Assembly: GCA_021295155.1 (NCBI GenBank)
Contig: JAJTJC010000036.1
Location: 1 to 64,000 of the forward strand
DNA: 64,000 nt
Direction of reading: 5' to 3'
From: Flavobacteriaceae bacterium D16
GTDB taxonomy: Bacteria; Bacteroidota; Bacteroidia; Flavobacteriales; Flavobacteriaceae
The position numbers and the translations under genes are program-made. Shown piece by piece: positions 55,063-63,423 of this stretch (its first letter is position 1; each line of letters begins with the position of its first letter). The notes beneath the pieces were generated by a model. The model was given only the letters and a program-made list of their open reading frames with translations. It was not told the DNA's origin and ran no database searches.

Positions 55063-55680
55063 TTTGTGAAAAAGCCAAGTTTACTTGAGCTTTTTAGCTA
55101 AGGAAAAGACGCAACCTCGGTTTAGCGAGGTTGATTGCTTTCTTTGTGAAGCCAACCCCAAGGCCCTTTCCGATGCTCCGAAGTAGTAACGCAGGAGGGG
55201 AGGAAAGAATCCAGTCTTTTGTAATTACAGACAATCCAAGCTTGCTTTAGCTTGGGAATAAAATAAAAAACAATGCCTAGCTTAGCTTGGTTGATTGCTT
55301 TCTTTGTGAAGCCAACCCCAAGGCCCTTTCCGATGCTCCGAAGTAGTAACGAAGGAGGGGAGGAAAGAATCCAGTCTTTTGTAATTACAGACAATCCAAG
55401 CTTGCTTTAGCTTGGGAATAAAATAAAAAACAATGCCTAGCTTAGCTTGGTTGATTGCTTTCTTTGTGAAGCTCCATCAAGGCCGCTTCCGAGTGTAACG
55501 AGGAAGCAATCCAGTCCTTTTTAAAAGCAAATCTGGTAATTAAGAGCTTCTTTGTGAAGCCGACCCCAAGGCCCTTTCCGATGCTCCGAAGTAGTAACGA
55601 AGGAGGGGAGGAAAGAATCCAGGCCTTTATTCATAACAACAAATTGTTGATGCTTTCTTTGTGAAGCAATCCAGACCTAT
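55054..55680. repeat. Array of six hairpins sharing a CTTTGTG loop, behind the initiator tRNA
   Basis: TTCTTTGTGAA occurs six times, near 55060, 55140, 55300, 55460, 55548 and 55655, each as the loop of an inverted repeat. The arms differ but stay complementary: GGCTTTTT/AAAAAGCC in the first (55054-55076), GCTT/AAGC in the others. Five copies are followed by AATCCAG, either directly (last copy, 55655-55674) or after one of two inserts. One insert is about 30 bases (GCTTCC...GGAAGC). The other is about 55 bases (CTTTCC...GGAAAG, enclosing CTCC...GGAG). No real protein is encoded. Confidence 0.85.
55131..55450. repeat. Two tandem 160-bp units
   Basis: Bases 55131-55290 and 55291-55450 are near-identical direct repeats (I find one difference, C versus A at 55192/55352). 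Each holds the CTTTGTG hairpin, the 55-base insert, AATCCAGTC, a CCAAGC/GCTTGG hairpin and an A-rich spacer. A truncated third unit begins at 55451. Confidence 0.92.
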
Positions 55681-55901
55681 TTCAGACAAGGTCATGATAA
55701 CTAAGATTCACAAGCATAAATGAGAAGGGACATTAGCCTAAGGGCATCGAAGTAATATGAATAAATAAGTACCGTAGCTAAGGGCTGCTTTAACGCGTTG
55801 AGATGTAATGCTCTTCTGAATTAATCGCAAATTTGCTATCTTCCGATTACAATAGCAGTCACATATCCAGTCATGGGTTTAGCCAAACTACTTTTCTTGC
55901 T

Positions 55902-58900
55902 TTGAAGCGCATTAATCTTATACTACCTTTTCTTTTGATTTCAAATTGGTTGCTTAGCCAATCATTGACTTTCGACCATTATGGCCTGGAAGACGGACTA
56001 TCGCAACAGACCATTAGGTGTATCATTAAAGGACGTGATGGCTTTTTATGGCTTGGTACTCAGGACGGACTTAACCGATTCGATGGAAAAAACTTCAAGG
56101 TTTATCAACACCATCCCAAGGATTCCCTATCTATTTCTGGAAATTACATCAACCGGCTCCTGGAAAATACGGACGGAACCATATGGATTGCCACTGGTGG
56201 CGATGGGGTTTGTTATTACGCGCCTGAAACGGATACGTTTTCAAAGGTGCCACTTGAAAATGGCAACTATATTACCCTTGCTATAGACAAAAACGGAAAT
56301 GTATACACCAGTACGGACCAAGCAGGCCTGATTGTCCTAATAAAGACTGAAAACTATGCACGGACCTATTTTAATATCGATAAAAAGATTGTTACGGCAC
56401 TAGCTGTTGAGGACAACAGTCTACTAGTGGGCACAAAATCGGGTAAACTAATGATAGGTGATATAGGCAATCTAAATAAGTGGACAACAGCTCAAGTAAC
56501 ACTGCCCGGAAGCATTGAAGAAATCGTGCGGTATAAAAACGATTGGCTTTTGGGAACTTCACGAGGCCTTTACCTGTACCAGGAAGAGCAAGACCAAATA
56601 ACGGCTTTAGATGTCATTGAGGATGATGGCCCTTCAAACGATGTTCTGTTTATTGAATCCATAAGTGTGGTCAACAACACCTTCTATGTAGGTGCGGACA
56701 ACGGCTTTTTTATCCTCAATGACCTGGATATTTCCACCGGAAGGTTTTCTTCGGTAAAAGTCTATAAAGGTGACCTGGAAGATTCGAATACCATTACCAG
56801 TAACAGGGTATATGATGTTCTGGTAGACAATGAACTTACATTTATTGGCACCAATAACCTGGATATAGCCTCAAAGGGATTGGATGTCTTTAAAAAGGTA
56901 AATCCACAAACCAAACCCTGGTTGAACAACAATTATGTTTTTTCAATTTACAAGGAAGGTAATTATCTCTTCGTGGGTACCCGGAAAGGCATTAATTGTA
57001 TCGACAGTAACGGTGACACCTATGTAATCTCCAAAGAAAGCACAAATCAGGAACTTGCCTACGATGTGATTCGCGGCATGGCCAAGGATAACGAAAACAA
57101 TCTCTGGGTAGCTACCACAAAGGGGGTTTCAGTGATATCGCTGGATAATTTTAATCCTAAACAACCAAAGATAAAATCATTTTACTTTGATGAGAACGAC
57201 CCCAAATCGCTTAGTAACGATAAAACAAGAAGCGTTTACAAAGACCATAATGGCAGCATGTGGGTTTGTACCTATGGGGGTGGCCTTAATAGGTTTACGG
57301 GAAACCTTACCCGCAATGAAATATCTTTTGAGCGTTATGGAATGGGGAATGGACAAAGCTCCTTAAGTTCAGATTTTGTTTACAACATTGTACAAGACGG
57401 AGCAAACAGCTATTGGATTAGCTCAGAATATGGCCTCAACCGATTAGAATTTAAGGGAGACAATTATCAAAACCCTTCTTTTATCACATATACTAGCGAT
57501 GGCAGTGATGGCAGCCTGAAAAACAATAGTATTCTCAATGTGTTTTTGGATTCAGAAAAGACGCTGTGGGTTGCTTCTCAATCTGGGATCCATAAATACA
57601 ATGCGCAGGAGGATACTTTTACCCATTACGGTGAAGAATACGGGCTTAGCAATAATTATGTTTATGGTATACTGGAAGAGGCCGACGGAATGCTATGGGC
57701 GAGTACTAATAACGGTTTATTCCGATTCGATAAAAGAAACGAAATATTTACACATTTCACGATTAAAGATGGACTGCAAAGCTCCGAATTTAACCTGGGT
57801 GCGCACTTCAATGATTTCGAAAATAACGTACTGTATTTTGGAGGAATAAACGGGTATAATTCTTTTGAACCTGAAAAAGTAAATCAATTAGACTGGCAGG
57901 GTAATCTCTCACTGACTTCCATCAAAATTCAGGATAGGGAAATCAACCCAATTACACATCCAAAAGTTCTCGATATCGCTTTTACAAGAGCCAAAGAGAT
58001 TACCTTAAGGTATGACTCCTTTCCGAGCTACATACAATTCACCGACTTCGATTACCGGCCTAACAAAAACACGCAATACCATTATTCGTTGGGCAATGCA
58101 GATTGGTATGGTCTTGGTTATGCGAATGAATTGCAAATTCTTCAGTTGCCCAAAGGCGAGCATACCCTTAAAATACAAGGCAGTTCACGAGATGGCTTTT
58201 GGCAAAAAGACCCCTTGCAACTAAAAATAAATGTATTTCCGCCATGGTACGATAGTAACCTCGCTTATTTGTTGTATGCTCTATTTTTATTGGGAACTGG
58301 TTATTTGATATATCTTTTTCGCCTTCGTCAAAAAATGACCCTTCAAGAAGCCAAAAGGCTTAAAGAATTGGATGCCGTAAAATCAAAGTTCATCACCAAT
58401 ATTACCCATGAATTCAGAACACCATTGACCGTAATACTCGGTTATATCAACACCTTGAACACTGAATTTGGTGAAAATTCAAAAGTACAACTCGCTCTAA
58501 GCTCAATAGAAAATAACAGCAAAAACCTTTTAAAGCTGGTTAATGAGATGCTTGATTTGGCAAAATTGGAAACCAACAATTTGAAGCTGAACATTTCCAA
58601 TATTGATTTGGCTGTTTATACCCATTACATTGTCCAAAGCTTTTCCAGCCTGGCCAATCTGAAAAAAATTCAATTGAAGTGTATCAAAGCGGAAAACGCT
58701 ATTTTGACTGATGTGGATCCCGAAAAAATGCGTCAAATACTTTACAATCTCATCAGTAATGCCATTAAATTCTCTGATGAAGGAAGCGCTGTAAAAGTGC
58801 TTGTGGCAAAAGAAGACAATTGGGCGACCATAACCATACAAGACCAAGGTGTTGGAATTCCAAAGGAAGAACTCCCCTTTATTTTTGATCGTTTTTTTCG

Positions 58901-59897
58901 CTCTTCAAAAACCTCTCTAAAAAATTCAGGAAGCGGCATTGGCTTATCCCTTACCAAAGAATTGATAGCCTTAATGAACGGTGAATTAACGGTTGATTCC
59001 ATAGAGAATATCGGCACCACCTTCAAATTAAAGCTTCCTCTTTCAAATCCAAGTCTACCGTCTCACGATAACCTCCCCTTGCAGAAAGCACTCGAAACCT
59101 TACCCGAACAACCCCAGATAGAATTCAATCCTTCACCTCAGGCAGGTGCCAATACTATCCTGGTAGTTGAAGACAATACCGATATTGCCACATATATCGG
59201 TTCTCGCCTGGATGCCCACTATAATTTGTTGTTTGCATACAATGGAAAAGAGGGGTTCGAAATAGCAGATCGGGAAATACCGGACATTATACTTACCGAT
59301 GTTATGATGCCGCTGATGAATGGCTATGAGCTAACCAATAAATTGCAGGAGAATATCGCGACCAACCATATTCCTATCATTATGCTTACAGCAAAATCAT
59401 TAGATGAGGATCGCCTGGAAGGACTTAAAAGCGGGGCAGATGCGTATTTAACCAAGCCATTCAGTGAAGAAGAACTGCTAATAAGAATTTCAAAGCTAAT
59501 TGAAAAAAGAAATCTCTTACAATCAAAATATCAAATCTCAATTACCCAAAGCCCCTCCAAGACCGCACTTAAGTCGGATAAAAACTTAAGGTTCTTGAAC
59601 AAAGCCATTGGATTGGTGCATAATAACCTGGACAATTCAAAATATGACAGTGGTTTATTAGCGAAAGATCTGGCTATGAGCGAATCCCAACTTTACCGAA
59701 AATTAAGGGCTATAACGGATAAGAGCACTGCAATCTTTATTAGACACGTACGATTGGAAAAGGCCAAAGAACTCCTTAAGAATTCAGAGAAAACGGTTGC
59801 GGAGGTAGCTTTTGAAACAGGATTTAACGATCCCAACTGGTTTAGCAAAGTATTCAGGGAAGCTTTTGGGGTTAGTCCTACAAAATTTCGTAACTGA
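55902..59897 (+). CDS. Hybrid two-component system regulator (sensor kinase, receiver and AraC-type output in one protein)
   Basis: A large one-protein regulator of about 1331 residues. No in-frame ATG or GTG precedes the signal peptide; the TTG at 55902 gives M(L)KRINLILPFLLISNWLLSQ and is preferred over the TTG at 55833. The periplasmic part has many two-component regulator propeller (Reg_prop) blades (DGLSQQTIRCIIKGRDGFLW, GLWVATTKGVS-type), a Y_Y_Y domain, and one transmembrane helix (about residue 790-812). Cytoplasmic parts are HisKA (ITHEFRTPLTV; phospho-His near residue 836), HATPase (NLISNAIKFSDEGSAV, GSGIGLSLTKEL), a receiver domain (phospho-Asp in IILTDVMMP, near 1133) and an AraC helix-turn-helix (AEVAFETGFNDPNWFSKVF). 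Such HTCS regulators sense oligosaccharides or other ligands and control nearby nutrient loci; no susCD pair is adjacent, so its target is unclear. Confidence 0.93.
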   Translation: MKRINLILPFLLISNWLLSQSLTFDHYGLEDGLSQQTIRCIIKGRDGFLWLGTQDGLNRFDGKNFKVYQHHPKDSLSISGNYINRLLENTDGTIWIATGGDGVCYYAPETDTFSKVPLENGNYITLAIDKNGNVYTSTDQAGLIVLIKTENYARTYFNIDKKIVTALAVEDNSLLVGTKSGKLMIGDIGNLNKWTTAQVTLPGSIEEIVRYKNDWLLGTSRGLYLYQEEQDQITALDVIEDDGPSNDVLFIESISVVNNTFYVGADNGFFILNDLDISTGRFSSVKVYKGDLEDSNTITSNRVYDVLVDNELTFIGTNNLDIASKGLDVFKKVNPQTKPWLNNNYVFSIYKEGNYLFVGTRKGINCIDSNGDTYVISKESTNQELAYDVIRGMAKDNENNLWVATTKGVSVISLDNFNPKQPKIKSFYFDENDPKSLSNDKTRSVYKDHNGSMWVCTYGGGLNRFTGNLTRNEISFERYGMGNGQSSLSSDFVYNIVQDGANSYWISSEYGLNRLEFKGDNYQNPSFITYTSDGSDGSLKNNSILNVFLDSEKTLWVASQSGIHKYNAQEDTFTHYGEEYGLSNNYVYGILEEADGMLWASTNNGLFRFDKRNEIFTHFTIKDGLQSSEFNLGAHFNDFENNVLYFGGINGYNSFEPEKVNQLDWQGNLSLTSIKIQDREINPITHPKVLDIAFTRAKEITLRYDSFPSYIQFTDFDYRPNKNTQYHYSLGNADWYGLGYANELQILQLPKGEHTLKIQGSSRDGFWQKDPLQLKINVFPPWYDSNLAYLLYALFLLGTGYLIYLFRLRQKMTLQEAKRLKELDAVKSKFITNITHEFRTPLTVILGYINTLNTEFGENSKVQLALSSIENNSKNLLKLVNEMLDLAKLETNNLKLNISNIDLAVYTHYIVQSFSSLANLKKIQLKCIKAENAILTDVDPEKMRQILYNLISNAIKFSDEGSAVKVLVAKEDNWATITIQDQGVGIPKEELPFIFDRFFRSSKTSLKNSGSGIGLSLTKELIALMNGELTVDSIENIGTTFKLKLPLSNPSLPSHDNLPLQKALETLPEQPQIEFNPSPQAGANTILVVEDNTDIATYIGSRLDAHYNLLFAYNGKEGFEIADREIPDIILTDVMMPLMNGYELTNKLQENIATNHIPIIMLTAKSLDEDRLEGLKSGADAYLTKPFSEEELLIRISKLIEKRNLLQSKYQISITQSPSKTALKSDKNLRFLNKAIGLVHNNLDNSKYDSGLLAKDLAMSESQLYRKLRAITDKSTAIFIRHVRLEKAKELLKNSEKTVAEVAFETGFNDPNWFSKVFREAFGVSPTKFRN

Positions 59898-60052
59898 TTG
59901 ATTTTTAATTTTTTGCATTCAGAAATGCAATAATACTACCCAGATTTTCCTTTCATTTGAAGAAATAATCATCCTTTTTGAAAAAATAATCAAGAAGAAT
60001 CGAGGTGCCGATGTTGAAGTTTGTGGTATACAGAACCTAAAAAATTTTAAAC

Positions 60053-60250
60053 ATGAAAACTTCTAGCGTATTGATGATCCTTTTTCTAATGAATTCTGGA
60101 ATCTTAGCCGGAATTGTCGGCACACAATTTATTGGTTTGTTAAATCCATATATCATTGGTGGCGTTGAGGTGCTTCTGGGAATTTCATACTATGTGCATA
60201 CGGTTATTCGGGATGTTAGAAATTGTTTTGACGTCGATATTGAACTGTGA
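60053..60250 (+). CDS. Small two-span membrane protein
   Basis: A 65-residue protein, ATG at 60053, with two hydrophobic helices (VLMILFLMNSGILAGIVGTQ and PYIIGGVEVLLGISYYVHTV) and an acidic C-terminus (CFDVDIEL). It lies 155 bases behind the hybrid regulator in the same direction. I do not recognise the family. Its small size and position suggest it could be a membrane partner or target of the regulator, but this is speculative. Confidence 0.55.
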   Translation: MKTSSVLMILFLMNSGILAGIVGTQFIGLLNPYIIGGVEVLLGISYYVHTVIRDVRNCFDVDIEL

Positions 60251-60421
60251 ACTGATACTGCACAATGAATTCATTTGAAATGTAAATTAAAATTATTGAG
60301 ATAGTCCTGGTGGCTATCGGGATCGGGAGAGTCTTTTCATATGCTGCAATGAAATCAATTTAAATATATGAAATCAGCCAGGCAAAAGGCCGTTTATTTA
60401 GCTATTAGAATAAAAAAGCTT

Positions 60422-60805
60422 TTAAATCAACAATAAGACAGGTAACATTATGATCACAAAAAGTGATAATATGTTTCTTTTAAAATTTCTCTTTGATGTC
60501 TGACTATACCCTGCTGGGCTAATAAACTCCGGGAATTTTCTCAGGTAATATTTCTTTGTTATGCGAATTATGGCAAAACCCACAAGCAAAAAAGACAGCA
60601 CAAGAAGACCTTTATATGGGAGCAATTGAGAGTTAAACCGTTCTTCATTTCTGAATATGTACAGTATAATCATTACTACATAGAAGAAAATAACCGTCAA
60701 GCATGCAATCATTTTATAGACTGCGGAATCTACAAGACTTTTATGCTTTGGATTCTCTTTCTGCATTGCCTCCAAGATATAAAAGCTTAAAAAGAGATAT
60801 TTCAT
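60422..60805 (-). CDS. Membrane protein of unknown function
   Basis: A 127-residue protein with three hydrophobic helices (about residues 32-52 ACLTVIFFYVVMIILYIF, 64-85 LLVLSFLLVGFAIIRI, and the last 18 residues LSLFVIIMLPVLLLI). A basic, lysine/arginine-rich loop before the last helix would be cytoplasmic. The start may be at 60805 or at the internal Met at 60766 (MQKENPKHKS). No family recognised. The gene is isolated on the minus strand; it shares the direction of the next lipoprotein gene, 60 bases away. Confidence 0.6.
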   Translation of the reverse strand: MKYLFLSFYILEAMQKENPKHKSLVDSAVYKMIACLTVIFFYVVMIILYIFRNEERFNSQLLPYKGLLVLSFLLVGFAIIRITKKYYLRKFPEFISPAGYSQTSKRNFKRNILSLFVIIMLPVLLLI

Positions 60806-60865
60806 AAAAATTAATTCCTTACTTCACTTTCATATCCAGTTTTGAAGAAACCCTAAAGGCCTTCT

Positions 60866-61306
60866 CTATTCTACCCGCTTCCTGATTTCCAATAGTTGTG
60901 GCACCATAGGCATTAAATCAGCCCCAGTTGAAGAAACCGCTTTTATAGGTCCGGAGAAGATAATGGAATCATTCCGGACTTCCATATTGAAAGATAATTT
61001 AGCACCAACGAACATCGGGGTTTCCAAATACTTGAACTCCTGATGAATAACTTCACCATCATAGGTGTAGGTCCCCGCGGCACTGTTAGGGCTATCTTTC
61101 CACTGATAAGAAAAGTGAGTGGGCGTTAACAGGGTTATACCCAATGGGGTTCCGTTGCTCACCATCTCCGTAGTGTCGTTCCCGAAAACCGACTGGTAGT
61201 AAACCATTTCCCAGGTACCTATATGCGAATTCTTCCTCCCATTACCCTCGCAGGCTAAAACCAAAAATGCCCCAAGGATTAGTATATACTTCAGCGATTT
61301 AATCAT
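60866..61306 (-). CDS. Small lipocalin-like lipoprotein
   Basis: A 146-residue lipoprotein, starting at the ATG at 61306 so that the signal peptide MIKSLKYILILGAFLVLAC (lipobox VLAC, Cys19) is at the N-terminus. The longer open frame from 61378 has a spurious N-terminus. The mature part is all-beta with the opening HIGTWEMVYYQSVFGNDTTE and FSYQWKDSPNSAAGTYTYDG, typical of the DUF4488/lipocalin-like group of Bacteroidetes. It probably sits in the outer membrane and may bind a hydrophobic ligand; no specific role is known. Confidence 0.72.
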   Translation of the reverse strand: MIKSLKYILILGAFLVLACEGNGRKNSHIGTWEMVYYQSVFGNDTTEMVSNGTPLGITLLTPTHFSYQWKDSPNSAAGTYTYDGEVIHQEFKYLETPMFVGAKLSFNMEVRNDSIIFSGPIKAVSSTGADLMPMVPQLLEIRKRVE

Positions 61307-61436
61307 CTGCATTGAATATTGATATTCTGAGGGACAAGTTATATTTTTTTTCATAAAAAGACCTTTATGCCGCTTCATAAGAGGAGTCAGAAATCCAATC
61401 GCAATTCCCTATCTTCAACCATCAAATAATTTAACC

Positions 61437-61967
61437 ATGAAAAATGCCCTTCTCCCACTTCTACTTATCTTCTTTTATATGGGTGGTTTTGCACAGGAAT
61501 CCAGTGACTACCTGCCAAAAGTAAAAACCATTGACAGTACCATTGAGGCTTTGTATGGTGTGATTTCAGGTCCAAAGGGTCAGGAAAGGGATTGGGACTT
61601 TTTCAGGTATCTTTTTCATCCTGAGGCCAGGTTAATTGTTTCGGGAAAAGGAGAAGATGGCCAATATGGTTCAAGATATATTACCATTGACAACTATATC
61701 GAAAGCGCAAACAAATGGATGCTGGAAAATGGGTTTTACGAAAAAGAATTGCACAAGGTTATTGAAAGATTTGGCCCCATTGCTCATGTATTCTCGAGCT
61801 ATGAAAGTTTCAGAACTATTGAGGATGAGGCACCCTTTATGAGAGGAATTAACAGTATACAACTAATGCATACCAGTGATAGATGGATGATCATAAACAT
61901 CTATTTTACCCAGGAGTCTCAGGAAAATCCGATTCCTGCAAAGTATTTACCCTCAAAAAGCAAATAA
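61437..61967 (+). CDS. Secreted NTF2-like protein
   Basis: A 176-residue protein with a signal peptide ending GGFAQ (about residue 20). The mature part has the NTF2/SnoaL-like cone fold pattern: a first helix (TIDSTIEALYGVISG), DWDFFRYLFHPEARLIVSG, a helix with WMLENGFYEKELHKVIERFG, and strands HVFSSYESFRTIEDEAPFMR and SIQLMHTSDRWMIINIYFTQ. Secreted NTF2-like proteins of this size occur in Flavobacteriaceae with no fixed substrate. It stands alone in its transcript. Confidence 0.78.
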   Translation: MKNALLPLLLIFFYMGGFAQESSDYLPKVKTIDSTIEALYGVISGPKGQERDWDFFRYLFHPEARLIVSGKGEDGQYGSRYITIDNYIESANKWMLENGFYEKELHKVIERFGPIAHVFSSYESFRTIEDEAPFMRGINSIQLMHTSDRWMIINIYFTQESQENPIPAKYLPSKSK

Positions 61968-62239
61968 AAAAAGCCTGGCATTTAATACAACAACTTAGAA
62001 GTAGCTTCAATTGATTTTTTATAATCCTAGACCAGGTACTTACTCATCCGAATATATTCATTCAGCTAGTGGCGTATACACTAGCATCAGCGTCATTTTC
62101 CGATCCATTTAACAACCTTATTACGATACTACAAAAGATAAAATGTTATTTTAGTTAGTAATATCAGTTTGTTACCAATCCAGGCATGGTCACTATTCAT
62201 TGGCATATTGGCAAAAAATTCATCATATCCCCTTATAAT

Positions 62240-62905
62240 ATGAAAAAAACAGTTCTTATCATTTTTCTGGGCACCCTGCTGGCCTGCCAGGGACAGGAAC
62301 ACAAAAAGGACCACGATCCCGGTACAGCAAATGAATATATGCATCAGTCTTCGGTAGAGGATCTTGCAAAACGTTTTGAATCACCGGAACGGGATGCCTA
62401 CCAAAAACCGGAAAAAGTGCTTGCTTTTTTTGGTGATATCTCGGGTAAGAAGATCATGGATATCGGTGCGGGATCTGGATATTTTTCGGTAAAACTGGCC
62501 AAAAAAGGTGCCCATGTTATCGCTGCGGATGTCAATGATGAGTTTCAGGTCATAATAAAAGAACGTATCGACACAGAGAAATTGGAAAATCTGACAACAA
62601 GGAAGATTCCCTATGATTCTCCCGGACTGGAAGACAAGGAAGTGGATATGGTACTTATGGTAAATACCTATCACCATATCGAAAACCGTCCTGATTATTT
62701 CGCCAAAGTCAAAAATGGACTAAAAAACAAAGGTGAATTGGTAATTATTGACTTTTATGATGCGGATATCCCGGTAGGCCCCAGGCATCACAAAATTCCA
62801 ATAGACACCGTAATCAGCGAATTAAAAAAGGCAGGGTACACCCATTTTGAGGTTGAAGTAAACCTCTTGCCCTATCAATACATTATCAGGTGTAAACTGG
62901 ATTAA
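62240..62905 (+). CDS. Lipobox-bearing class I SAM methyltransferase-like protein
   Basis: A 221-residue protein starting at the ATG at 62240. The signal peptide MKKTVLIIFLGTLLAC has a lipobox LLAC (Cys16). The mature part is a class I methyltransferase Rossmann fold: motif I KIMDIGAGSGYFSVKLAKKG (about 71-90), motif II HVIAADVNDEF, and motif IV-like VDMVLMVNTYHHIENRPDYF, followed by LVIIDFYDAD. A lipoprotein signal on a SAM-dependent enzyme is unexpected, because S-adenosylmethionine is cytoplasmic. The fold may be repurposed for another ligand, or the lipobox may be cryptic. The longer start at 62186 would bury this signal and is less likely. Confidence 0.78.
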   Translation: MKKTVLIIFLGTLLACQGQEHKKDHDPGTANEYMHQSSVEDLAKRFESPERDAYQKPEKVLAFFGDISGKKIMDIGAGSGYFSVKLAKKGAHVIAADVNDEFQVIIKERIDTEKLENLTTRKIPYDSPGLEDKEVDMVLMVNTYHHIENRPDYFAKVKNGLKNKGELVIIDFYDADIPVGPRHHKIPIDTVISELKKAGYTHFEVEVNLLPYQYIIRCKLD

Positions 62906-62966
62906 CCGTAATAAGCACAATAGAAATCCTGTCCCTCTTTTATCTCCGGAATTCAGGGGATTATGT

Positions 62967-63357
62967 GTTATATTAGTTGGGGTTAATCGCTCGCAAAGTG
63001 TGGAAAAACTTAGCGCTTTTAAAGATCAGATTACGATAATCCCTGGCGCAACCAATGACCGCGAAGTTATTTCGCTTCGCCGAATTGGAAGATCAGGAAG
63101 AGGCATGCCGCAGAATATTCGCGAGCAATACCAACTGGACCGTGGTTCGTGGCAGTGATCTCGAAGAAGGCGAAAGCGAGGGCCTGCCCGTATGGAGCGA
63201 ACATGTGGGAGATCCCGTTTTGGAGAGTAATCTTACCCGGCGAATAGATTTTGCCCTGTTTATGGTAGAAGCTCTTCAAAATGATGAGCTGATACATAAA
63301 GCACCAGCCATTGTAGGCTGCCGGACACCTTCTGCAAAATTATATGCGGTAAATTAA
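62967..63357 (+). pseudogene. Decayed NAD(P)-binding reductase (BVR-B/NmrA-like)
   Basis: Two fragments in different frames are juxtaposed. In frame 62967-63074, VILVGVNRSQSVEKLSAFKD followed by QITIIPGATNDREVI resembles the part of an NAD(P)-binding SDR/BVR-B-like reductase after the first strand. From 63055 to 63357 a second frame reads LEDQEEACRRIFASNTNWTV, then RRIDFALFMVEALQN and APAIVGCRTPSA, the typical C-terminus of the same family. The GxxGxxG motif and about 80 central residues are missing. The downstream ATG frame (63055, 100 codons) may still be translated, but could not bind NAD(P)H. Confidence 0.78.
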
Positions 63358-63423
63358 GTGAATAGTCCGGGAAGGATTTTCATTTACTCCATCAATTTAA
63401 TACATTGGAAAAAACCAAGATCT

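Noticed and set aside
55122-55394. A 90-codon minus-strand open frame running through the tandem repeats
   Set aside because: Its protein simply repeats the translation of the 160-bp units (KDWILSSP-type motif twice). The same DNA folds into hairpins and has one more eroded copy. It is repeat DNA that happens to be open.
55131-55680. Possible CRISPR array behind the tRNA
   Set aside because: The repeats are long (160 bp), palindromic and irregularly spaced, not 24-36 bp direct repeats with unique spacers, and no cas gene is present in the window.
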